DNA from: Solirubrobacterales bacterium
GTDB taxonomy: Bacteria > Actinomycetota > Thermoleophilia > Solirubrobacterales > Solirubrobacteraceae
Length of the DNA stretch: 64,000 nt
Reading direction: 5' to 3'
Assembly (NCBI GenBank): GCA_019240115.1
Contig: JAFAYV010000075.1
Span: forward strand, 1-64,000
The notes under the pieces are model-generated. The model was not told where the DNA came from, did not search any database, and saw only the letters and a program-made list of their open reading frames with translations. A program made the translations under genes and the position numbers. Shown here one piece after another: positions 9,047 to 16,518 of the stretch (its first letter is position 1; every line of letters begins with the position of its first letter).

Positions 9047-9694
9047 TTACGGACGCGGACACGATCGCTGACTTGCGCGCAGCGCCGCCTCGGCCTCGTC
9101 CAGACCGACGACGTCGCCGTACTTGGCGTCGATGTCGAACAAGTTGGCCTCGTGCGGGCCCTCGGCGCGATCGCACACCGCTTGGCGCGGGACGATCACA
9201 CGGTAGCCGTGCTGCAGTGCGTCAATGGCCGTCGCGCGCACGCATCCCGATGTCGAGGCGCCGCACACGACGACGGTGTCGCATCCGCGCGCGGTCAGCA
9301 GCGCGCTCAGCGGAGTCCCGAAGAACGCCGAGGCGAACAGCTTGCGCAGCACGGGCTCGCCGTCGAGCGGCGCGATCCGCGCGTCGATCTCGGGCCAGCG
9401 GGTGCCCGGCGCAAACGCGCCGAGCGCGGGGGCCTTGGCCAGGAACGCAGCGGCCGCCGCGCGTCCGCCCGCGTCGTACTCGATCGTCGTGTAGACGACC
9501 GGGCAGCCCGTTTCCCGGGCGACGCGCAGCAGGCGGGCCACGGCCGCCACCGCCTCATCAGCCGAGCAAACCAACGGCGATGCCGGGTCGGTGAACCCGT
9601 AGTTGAGATCAACGATCGTCAGCGCGGGACGCCGGCCGGCCCCCGAGCGGCCGCCGAGTCCGCTCGCGCGGTATGCCTCAGCCTCGGAATGCAC
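9047..9694 (-). CDS. Isochorismatase-family amidohydrolase (N-carbamoylsarcosine-amidase-like)
   Basis: The protein of about 215 residues is a cysteine hydrolase of the isochorismatase superfamily. The catalytic triad regions are visible: Asp in TIVDLNYGFTDP, Lys in EPVLRKLFASAFFGTPL, and the nucleophile Cys in VVCGASTSGCVRATAIDALQ. The SGCVRATAIDA block is of the type seen in N-carbamoylsarcosine amidases, which release ammonia and CO2 to leave sarcosine; nicotinamidase- or pyrazinamidase-like activity cannot be excluded. The GTG at 9694 is preferred because GGAAGGGG lies 9 nt upstream; ATG at 9703 touches that site. The 5' end overlaps the start of the divergent GntR gene. It neighbours a hydantoinase-like HyuAB pair, which fits the amidase reading. 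Confidence 0.82.
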   Translation of the reverse strand: MHSEAEAYRASGLGGRSGAGRRPALTIVDLNYGFTDPASPLVCSADEAVAAVARLLRVARETGCPVVYTTIEYDAGGRAAAAAFLAKAPALGAFAPGTRWPEIDARIAPLDGEPVLRKLFASAFFGTPLSALLTARGCDTVVVCGASTSGCVRATAIDALQHGYRVIVPRQAVCDRAEGPHEANLFDIDAKYGDVVGLDEAEAALRASQRSCPRP

Positions 9695-10416
9695 ACAAAT
9701 CATCCCCTTCCGGGCTCCTGAGCTTCGTCACCTTCCGATACCGTACGCAAATCGCCATCGCTGACGTAGCGCAGACGCACGCCACCCGCGTCCAGGACCA
9801 GCTCCGGGAAGCGATCCTCGAGGGCAGGCTGGAGCCGGGCAGCCGGCTGCGCGCCGAAGCGCTCGCCGAGCGGCTGCGCTCGTCGCGCACCCCGGTTCGC
9901 GAGGCGCTCCTCCTGCTCGCTCGCGAGGGGCTGGTCGAGATCGAGCCGCGCCGCGGGGCCACCGTGCGCAGCTTCGACGCCACCGACGTCCGCGACCTGT
10001 ACGAGGTCCGGGCGCTCATCGAGCCTCGCGCGGCGGCGCTCGCGGCCGTGCGAATCGAGGCCGCCGAGCTCGCCGAGCTCGCGGCGACCCACGGGCTGTC
10101 GATGTGCCACGACCGCGCCGACGAGGCGGCGGTCGCGCGGCAGCTGCGGCTCAACGATGACTTCCACGGCCTGATCCTTCGCGCCGCGCGATCGCCCCGA
10201 CTGACGGCGGCGATGAGCTCGGTGTCGGGCGTCCCGCGAGCCTTTCGCGCGTCGTTCTGGCGCGACGCCGAGCAGCGCGCGCAGTCGCTGGCCTGCCATC
10301 GCGAGCTGCTGTGGGCGATCCGGCGCGGGCGCGCCGAGCTCGCGGAGACGGCGATGCGGATGCACATCCAGGGCGCGGGCGCGTTCCTGGCCGAGGTGAT
10401 GTCCGGTGAGCGCTGA
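9673..10416 (+). CDS. GntR-family transcriptional regulator (FadR/FCD type)
   Basis: The protein of up to 247 residues has an N-terminal winged helix (RVQDQLREAILEGRLEPGSRLRAEALAERL..SRTPVREALLLLAREGLVEIEP) and a C-terminal all-helical FCD ligand domain with the metal-ligand-like pattern RLNDDFH...HRELLWAI and a C-terminal AMRMHI. Such regulators usually repress the adjacent catabolic operon until a carboxylic acid effector binds. The next gene starts 11 bp inside its end, so it leads the CaiB-HyuA-HyuB-lyase operon. The only standard start before the HTH is ATG 9673, which lies inside the divergent amidase gene; the first 31 residues are not conserved-looking, so the true start may be non-standard. 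Confidence 0.88.
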   Translation: MPQPRNAHKSSPSGLLSFVTFRYRTQIAIADVAQTHATRVQDQLREAILEGRLEPGSRLRAEALAERLRSSRTPVREALLLLAREGLVEIEPRRGATVRSFDATDVRDLYEVRALIEPRAAALAAVRIEAAELAELAATHGLSMCHDRADEAAVARQLRLNDDFHGLILRAARSPRLTAAMSSVSGVPRAFRASFWRDAEQRAQSLACHRELLWAIRRGRAELAETAMRMHIQGAGAFLAEVMSGER

Positions 10417-11635
10417 GTCCGCGGACCCAGCGCCGCTGCCCGATGGTCCGCTCCAGGGCCTGAAGGTGCTCGAGTTCGGTCAGCTGATCGCCGGTCCCTA
10501 CGTGGGCACGCTGCTGGGGGACTTCGGCGCCGACGTGCTGAAGATCGAGCCCCCGCCGCAAGGCGACGCGATGCGCAACTGGGGTCGCATCCGCCACCGC
10601 GACCACTCGCTGTGGTGGTCGATCCTCGCGCGCAACAAGCGCTCGATCGCGCTCAACCTCCGCGAGGCCGAGGGCCAGCAGGTCGCGCTGGAACTGGCGG
10701 GGCGCGCCGACGTGGTGCTCGAGAACTTCCGCCCCGGCACGATGGAGCGGTGGGGCCTGGGCCCCGAGGACGTCCATCGGGCCAACCCCGGCGTGATCTA
10801 CGCGCGCATCAGCGGCTACGGCCAGACCGGTCGCTACGCCGAGCGGCCGGGGTTCGCCTCCGCCGGCGAGGCTCTGGCGGGGTTGCGTCACATCAACGGC
10901 CATCCGGGCGAGGCCCCACCGCGGTTCGGCATCTCGCTCGGCGACAGCTTGGCCGCGCAGTCGGCGTTCCAGGGCATCCTGCTCGCGCTCTATGCGCGCG
11001 ATGCCCGCGGCGCCGACGGCCAGGTCATCGACGCCTCGATCACCGACGCGTGCCTGGCGATCACCGAATCGGCGGTGCTCGAGTACGAGAAGACCGAGTT
11101 CGTCCGCGACCCGACGGGCACTCGGCTGCCGCGGATCGCGCCGAGCAACGTCTATCGGTCCAAGGACGGCAAGTGGGTGGTGATCGCCGCCAACCACGAC
11201 ACGCTGTGGCGGCGCCTGGCCAAGCTGATCGGTCAGCCCGAGCTGGGTGAGGACGAGCGGTTCGCCACCCATCAGGCGCGCGGCGAGAACGAGGACGTGC
11301 TCGACGAGCTGATCGGCGACTGGGCTGCGCAGCACACCGCGGCCGAGCTCGACGAGCTCGTCAACGAGGCCGGGGTCGTCTGCGCGCCGGTCAACGACGC
11401 CGGCGACGTCTACGGCGACCCCTACTTCCGCGAGCGCGAGCTGCTCGTCGAATACGACGACGAGGTCCACGGGACGATCACCGGGCCGGGCATCGTCCCC
11501 AAGCTGACCGGCACGCCGGGCCGGGTGCGCCAGGCGGCGCGCTGGACGGTGGGCGCCGACACCGACGACGTCCTGCGGGAGGCGGGTCACGACGAGGACG
11601 CCATTCGCCGGCTGCATGACGACGGAGTCATCTGA
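10406..11635 (+). CDS. CaiB/BaiF family (class III) CoA-transferase
   Basis: The 409-residue protein has the class III CoA-transferase signature from its start: LKVLEFGQLIAGPYVGTLLGDFGADVLKIEPP, then NKRSIALNLREAEGQ, VVLENFRPGTMERWGLGPEDV and the SGYGQTGRYAERPGF block. The catalytic Asp is expected in the GISLGDSLAAQSAFQG segment. These enzymes move CoA from a donor such as succinyl-CoA to a carboxylic acid. The GTG start at 10406 overlaps the regulator gene, with GAGG upstream. It is the first enzyme of an operon with HyuA, HyuB and an HMG-CoA-lyase-like protein, suggesting it makes the CoA ester used later. The substrate is unknown. Confidence 0.92.
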   Translation: MSAESADPAPLPDGPLQGLKVLEFGQLIAGPYVGTLLGDFGADVLKIEPPPQGDAMRNWGRIRHRDHSLWWSILARNKRSIALNLREAEGQQVALELAGRADVVLENFRPGTMERWGLGPEDVHRANPGVIYARISGYGQTGRYAERPGFASAGEALAGLRHINGHPGEAPPRFGISLGDSLAAQSAFQGILLALYARDARGADGQVIDASITDACLAITESAVLEYEKTEFVRDPTGTRLPRIAPSNVYRSKDGKWVVIAANHDTLWRRLAKLIGQPELGEDERFATHQARGENEDVLDELIGDWAAQHTAAELDELVNEAGVVCAPVNDAGDVYGDPYFRERELLVEYDDEVHGTITGPGIVPKLTGTPGRVRQAARWTVGADTDDVLREAGHDEDAIRRLHDDGVI

Positions 11636-11654
11636 CGGAGACGAGGAGAGGCGC

Positions 11655-13715
11655 ATGGGACAGCGGCTGGGCGTGGACGTGGGCGGCACCTTCACCGACG
11701 TGCAGATGCAGGACACCGACACCGACGAGGTCACGCTCGTCAAGGTGCTCTCGACGCCGCAGGACCAGTCGGTGGGCGTGCTCGAGGGGGTGCGCGAGGC
11801 CTGCCGGCGCACGGGCGCCTCGCCGCAGGACCTGGAGCTCATCCTGCACGGCTCGACCGTGGTGACCAACCTCATCCTCGAGGGCAAGGGCGCGGCCTGC
11901 GGTCTTCTGACCACGCCGGGCAACGAGCAGATCCTGCACCTGGCGCGGGCGTGGACGCCCGGCCCCCTGTACGGCTGGATGGCGATGATCAAGCCCGAGC
12001 CGCTGGCGCCGCTGTGGCATACGCGCGGAATCGGCGGGCGCATGGCCGCTGACGGGGACGAGATCGAGCCGCTCGACGAGGATGCCGTGGCCATCGCGAT
12101 CGACGAGCTCGTCGCCGACGGGGTGCAGTCGGTGACGATCGGCTTTCTCAACTCCTACGTCAACCCCGCCCACGAGCGCCGCGCGCGCGAGATCGCCCGC
12201 GATCGCCATCCCCAGCTGCCGGTCTCGATCTCCTCCGATCTCGTCTCCGAGTATCGGGAGTACGAGCGGACCCTGACCGCGGTGCTCAACGCCTACGTCC
12301 AGCCAGAGGTCATCCGATACGTCGACGGGCTCGAGCGGCTGCTGGGCGAGGCGGGGTTCGATGGCCGGCTGGGCGTCGTGCGCTCCGACGGCGGCACGAT
12401 GAGCACCCTGGCCACGAAGGAGCGACCCGTGGACACGGCGTTCTCCGGCCCCTCGGGCGGAGTGGTGGGCGCCGCCTGGCTGGCCCGCCGGATCGGTGCG
12501 CCCAACGTGCTGACGCTCGACGTCGGCGGGACCTCCACCGACGTCTCGGTGTGCGTCGACGGCGGGGTGACGATCCGCCGGGACGTGGAGCTCGGCTACT
12601 TCCAGTTCCAGTCGCGCGGCGTCGACGTGCACAGCGTCGGCGCCGGCGGCGGCTCGATCGCCCATCTGACACCGGTCGGCGCGCTGCGCGTCGGCCCGCA
12701 GTCCGCCGGCGCCGAGCCGGGGCCGGCCGCGTATGGCCGCGGAGGCACCGAGCCGACGGTCACCGACGCCAACGTCGTCCTGCACCGCATCCCGCCGTCG
12801 ATCAAGCTCGGCGGCTCGCTGGCGCTCGACGAGGACGCCGCCAGAGCGGCCGTGCAGACGATCGCCGACGGCCTCGAGGTCGATCTCACCACCGCGGCGC
12901 AGGCGATCGTCGACATCGCCAACGAGAACATGCACGCCGCGCTGCGCGTGGTCAGCATCGAGCGCGGGTACGACCCGCGCGAGTTCGGCCTGCTGGCGTT
13001 CGGGGGAGCCGGGCCCATGCACGCCAACGCGCTCGGGCGGCTGATCGGCGCCGACCCGGTCGTCATCCCGGCCACGCCCGGCGTGCTGAGCGCGTTCGGT
13101 TTCCTCGTCGCCGACGTCCAGAACGAGTTCGCGCGCACCTACCTGAAGGTCGCCGAGGACACCCCCGCGGGCGTCCTGCGCGAGGTACTGGGAGAGCTGC
13201 GGGCCGAGGCGGCGGAGTGGCTCGCGCGCGAGGGCGTCGCTGCGCAGGACCACGCGTTCAGCTTCTTCGCCGACTGTCGCTACTACATGCAGGACATCCA
13301 GCTGCCGTGCGCGATCGCGCCCGAGGAGGCGAGCAACGGCTACGCCGAACTGCTGCGCGAGCGCTTCGAGTCAGAGCACCGGCGCCGGTTCGGCTTCGAC
13401 CTCGACGCGCCGATCGAGATCGCCACGGTGCGGGTGATCGGCTCCGGGGGCGACGCGGCGACCGCGACCGCCGAGCCGCGGACATCGCCCGAGAGCGCCC
13501 CGGAGCCCGACCGGCGCGAGGACGTGTTCTTCGACGGCGAGTGGCACGCCAGCGCGATCCATCGCCGCGACGGCCTGGCGCCCGGCCATCGTCTCGTCGG
13601 GCCTGCGGTGATCGAGCAGCAGGACACCACCACCGTGATCGAGCCGGGCTACGCCGGGGTCGTCGACGGATACGGCAACATCATCATCCGAGAGCGAGAG
13701 GGCAGGAGACGATGA
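11655..13715 (+). CDS. hyuA: HyuA-like hydantoinase/oxoprolinase subunit A (ATP-binding)
   Basis: This 686-residue protein is the alpha-type subunit of the hydantoinase/5-oxoprolinase/acetone-carboxylase superfamily. It opens with the phosphate-binding LGVDVGGTFTDVQM. HGSTVVTNLILEGKGA, the SSDLVSEYREYERTLTAVLNAYV block, FSGPSGGVVGAAWLAR and a second ASKHA-type motif LTLDVGGTSTDVSVCVDGG follow. These subunits phosphorylate a ring amide or a ketone enolate at ATP cost. The ATG at 11655 is chosen because GAGGAGAGG sits 4 nt upstream; the preceding gene ends 19 nt before. It overlaps HyuB by ATGA, so both are made together. Whether the substrate is a hydantoin, an oxoproline or a ketone to be carboxylated cannot be told. 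Confidence 0.92.
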   Translation: MGQRLGVDVGGTFTDVQMQDTDTDEVTLVKVLSTPQDQSVGVLEGVREACRRTGASPQDLELILHGSTVVTNLILEGKGAACGLLTTPGNEQILHLARAWTPGPLYGWMAMIKPEPLAPLWHTRGIGGRMAADGDEIEPLDEDAVAIAIDELVADGVQSVTIGFLNSYVNPAHERRAREIARDRHPQLPVSISSDLVSEYREYERTLTAVLNAYVQPEVIRYVDGLERLLGEAGFDGRLGVVRSDGGTMSTLATKERPVDTAFSGPSGGVVGAAWLARRIGAPNVLTLDVGGTSTDVSVCVDGGVTIRRDVELGYFQFQSRGVDVHSVGAGGGSIAHLTPVGALRVGPQSAGAEPGPAAYGRGGTEPTVTDANVVLHRIPPSIKLGGSLALDEDAARAAVQTIADGLEVDLTTAAQAIVDIANENMHAALRVVSIERGYDPREFGLLAFGGAGPMHANALGRLIGADPVVIPATPGVLSAFGFLVADVQNEFARTYLKVAEDTPAGVLREVLGELRAEAAEWLAREGVAAQDHAFSFFADCRYYMQDIQLPCAIAPEEASNGYAELLRERFESEHRRRFGFDLDAPIEIATVRVIGSGGDAATATAEPRTSPESAPEPDRREDVFFDGEWHASAIHRRDGLAPGHRLVGPAVIEQQDTTTVIEPGYAGVVDGYGNIIIREREGRRR

Positions 13716-15616
13716 CCGCGACCGACCGCCGGCTGCCGGACTTCGTGCGCGAGCACGACGTCGACCCCGTCACCCTGGACATCATCGAGAACACGCTCTC
13801 CAACACCCGCTATGAGATGGATCGCGTGCTGGAGACGACCGCGGTCAGCCCGGTGATCCGCGAGCAGTCCGACCAGTTCCCGCTCATCGCCGACCGGCAC
13901 GGCCGGATGGTCATCGGCCAGTTCGGCTCGGCGATCAACACGATCCTCGCGCACTCGCCCTACGACGCCTCCGACCTGCGCGACGGCGACGTGATCGCGC
14001 TCAACGACCCCTACATGTGCGAGGGCTCGATCTCCCACACGCCTGACTTCCTGATCCTGCGCCCGATCTTCCACGCCGGCGAGCTGGTCGGCTACGCGTC
14101 CCAGTGGGGCAACCTGATGGACGTCGGTGGCACGGCGGCCGGTTCGATGCCGATCACCGCCAGCTCGATCTACCACGAGGGCATGCGCATGCCGCCGCTC
14201 AAGCTCTATGACGCGGGCGTGCTCAACCGCGAGCTGCTGGCGCTGTTCTGCCACAACACGCGGGTGCCGAAGATGGTGGAGGCCGACATCAAGGCGATCG
14301 CCGCCGGGACCGCCGCCGGGGCGGCCCGGGTGATCGAGCTGTGCGAGCGGTTCGGGCGCGAGACCTACCTGGAGGCGTGCGACGCGATCCTCGACCGCAC
14401 CCGCCGGGGGCTGATCGACCTGATCCGAACCCACCTGCCCGACGGCGAGCGGTTTCAGTTCTCCGACCTCGCTGACGACGACGGCCTCGGCCACGGTCCG
14501 ATCAAGCTCGAGCTTGCGATGTGGCGCGACGGCGACAGGCTGCACCTGGACTGGAGCGGCACCGACCCGCAGGTGCCGGGGTCGGTCAACTTCCTGCTCA
14601 ACATCGAGATGTTCAAGATGTTCGCCGGCGTCTTTTTGATCATGGCGTTCGCGCCCGAGTTGGTGTTCAACGACGGCTACTACGACCTGATCGAGGTCAC
14701 GATCCCCGACGGCTGCGCGTTGCGTCCGCGGTTCCCGGCTCCGCTGGGCAACCGACTGAGCTTGATGGCTCGCCAGTTCGACGTCGTCGACGCGATCTTC
14801 TCCAAGGCGCTGGAGCAGTTCGCGGTGACCGGCGGCTACGGGACGAGCCCGAACTTCATCTACTCGGGCACCGGCGAGGACGGCACCCCCTACCAGATCC
14901 TCGAGATCCTCTACGGCGGGATCCCGGCGCGCCCCTTCGCGGACGGGCTCGACGGGCACTCGTGGTGGCCGCTGTTCAAGGCGGTGCCGACCGAGTACCT
15001 GGAGAAGTACTACCCGCTGCGCGTGCTCAGCTACGCCGCCCGGACCGACTCCGGCGGCGCGGGATATCACCGAGGCGGCCATGGGGTGGCCAAGCGCTAC
15101 GAGTTCCTCGCCGACGGGTTCATCTCCTACCAGGACGACCGTGCCCAGACCTACCCGTGGGGCCTGCAGGGCGGCCGCCACGGCGCGCCGTCGCGCAAGA
15201 CCCTGCGCCGGGCCGCCGACGGCTCGGAGATCACGCTGCCCTCGAAGGTCGAGAACGTGCCGGTCCGGCGCGGCGACCAGTTGACGTTCGCCACCGCCGG
15301 CGCCGGCGGGCTGCGCGACCCGCTGACCCGCGAGCCCGAGCGAGTCGCCACCGACGTCCGCGCCGGCCTCGTGTCCGTGGCGGCGGCCCGCGAGGTCTAC
15401 GGCGTCGTCGTCGACGAACGGGGTGAGATCGATGCCAGCGCCACCCGCGACGCCCGCGCGTCCCACGAACCGGGCACGGATCCGCCGCTCGAGTTCGACT
15501 TCGGGCCCGTGCCCGAGACCCCCGTGCTGGCTCGGCGGATCGCCGACGAGCGCCGGGAGTTCGACAGCTGGATGGCGCGCGAGAGCCGCGCCCGCAGCGA
15601 GCAGGCACAGACGTGA
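13712..15616 (+). CDS. hyuB: HyuB-like hydantoinase/oxoprolinase subunit B
   Basis: The 634-residue protein is the beta-type partner of HyuA. It has the family opening DPVTLDIIENTLSNTRYEMDRVLETTAVSPVIREQ, the ALNDPYMCEGSISHTPDF block, GWNLMD-like SQWGNLMDVGGTAAGS, the Asp-rich DWSGTDPQVPGSVNF segment and the C-terminal RTDSGGAGYHRGGHGVAKRYEF block followed by RAQTYPWGLQGGRHG. The first ATG overlaps the hyuA stop (ATGA). Subunit B carries the metal-dependent hydrolase or carboxylase half of the reaction in characterised relatives. No gamma subunit like that of acetone carboxylase is present, which leans toward hydantoinase/oxoprolinase or acetophenone-carboxylase-like chemistry. Confidence 0.92.
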   Translation: MTATDRRLPDFVREHDVDPVTLDIIENTLSNTRYEMDRVLETTAVSPVIREQSDQFPLIADRHGRMVIGQFGSAINTILAHSPYDASDLRDGDVIALNDPYMCEGSISHTPDFLILRPIFHAGELVGYASQWGNLMDVGGTAAGSMPITASSIYHEGMRMPPLKLYDAGVLNRELLALFCHNTRVPKMVEADIKAIAAGTAAGAARVIELCERFGRETYLEACDAILDRTRRGLIDLIRTHLPDGERFQFSDLADDDGLGHGPIKLELAMWRDGDRLHLDWSGTDPQVPGSVNFLLNIEMFKMFAGVFLIMAFAPELVFNDGYYDLIEVTIPDGCALRPRFPAPLGNRLSLMARQFDVVDAIFSKALEQFAVTGGYGTSPNFIYSGTGEDGTPYQILEILYGGIPARPFADGLDGHSWWPLFKAVPTEYLEKYYPLRVLSYAARTDSGGAGYHRGGHGVAKRYEFLADGFISYQDDRAQTYPWGLQGGRHGAPSRKTLRRAADGSEITLPSKVENVPVRRGDQLTFATAGAGGLRDPLTREPERVATDVRAGLVSVAAAREVYGVVVDERGEIDASATRDARASHEPGTDPPLEFDFGPVPETPVLARRIADERREFDSWMARESRARSEQAQT

Positions 15617-16518
15617 GCTCCGCGGCGGTCACCCTGTGCGATGTCGCCCCGCGCGACGGGCTGCAGAACGACGCGGTCACTCTGGAGCCCGAGGTCCGCG
15701 CCGAGCTGTGCGATCGGCTCGCCGCGACCGGCCTGCCGCGGGTCGAGGCGGCGAGCTTCGTCAACCCCAAGCGGGTGCCCCAGATGGGCGGCGCCGAGGA
15801 GGTGATGGCCGCCATCCACGGCGACGGCGAGACCGTGTTCGCGGCGCTCGCGCTCAACCCGCGCGGCCTGCAGCGCGCGGTGGACGCCGGGGTGCGCGAG
15901 GTCCACCTCGCCTACCCGCTGACCGACACGTTCGCGCAGCGCAACCAAGGGGTCACCGTCGAGCAGGGAGCGCAGCACGCCGAATCGATGATCGCCGACG
16001 GCCACGCGGCGGGGGTGCGCGTGACCGCGACGCTGACCGTCGCCTTCGGGTGCCCGTTCGAGGGACCGGTCGACCCGGGGCGCGTGATCGAGCACGCCGA
16101 GCGGATGGCCGTCGCCGGCGCCGACGAGCTGATGCTCGCCGACACGGTCGGGGTCGGCGTGCCCGGGCAGGTGCGCCGGATGCTCCCGGGCGCCGCCGCC
16201 GCGATGGGGGAGCGCCCGGTCGGGCTGCACCTGCACAACACGCGCAACACCGGCTACGCCAACGCCCTGGCGGGGCTCGAGCACGGCGCCACCGTGTTCG
16301 ACGCGTCGCTCGGCGGGCTGGGCGGCTGTCCGTTCGCGCCGCGCGCGACCGGCAACATCGCCACCGAGGACCTCGTCTACCTCCTCGAGGGCGAGGGGGT
16401 CGACTCCGGCGTCTCGCTCGACGCCCTGATCGAGGCGTCCGAGTGGCTCGCCGGCGTGCTGGCGCGCGAGCTACCCGGCCTCGTATACAAGGCCGGCCCT
16501 GCGCCGACCGTCAGCTGA
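15613..16518 (+). CDS. Hydroxymethylglutaryl-CoA lyase-like enzyme
   Basis: The 301-residue TIM-barrel protein carries the HMG-CoA lyase hallmarks. These are the CDVAPRDGLQND substrate-binding start, EAASFVNPKRVPQM, the VTATLTVAFGCPFEG block, the HLHNTRNTGYANALAGL metal-binding His-x-His, and the catalytic-cysteine loop GGLGGCPFAPRATGNIATED. HMG-CoA lyase splits a 3-hydroxy-3-methyl acyl-CoA into acetyl-CoA and a keto acid. GTG at 15613 overlaps the hyuB stop by GTGA, so it is the last gene of the operon. Its 3' end overlaps the convergent GH65 gene by 8 bp. Given the neighbours, the natural substrate may be a related branched 3-hydroxyacyl-CoA rather than HMG-CoA of leucine degradation. Confidence 0.9.
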   Translation: MSSAAVTLCDVAPRDGLQNDAVTLEPEVRAELCDRLAATGLPRVEAASFVNPKRVPQMGGAEEVMAAIHGDGETVFAALALNPRGLQRAVDAGVREVHLAYPLTDTFAQRNQGVTVEQGAQHAESMIADGHAAGVRVTATLTVAFGCPFEGPVDPGRVIEHAERMAVAGADELMLADTVGVGVPGQVRRMLPGAAAAMGERPVGLHLHNTRNTGYANALAGLEHGATVFDASLGGLGGCPFAPRATGNIATEDLVYLLEGEGVDSGVSLDALIEASEWLAGVLARELPGLVYKAGPAPTVS

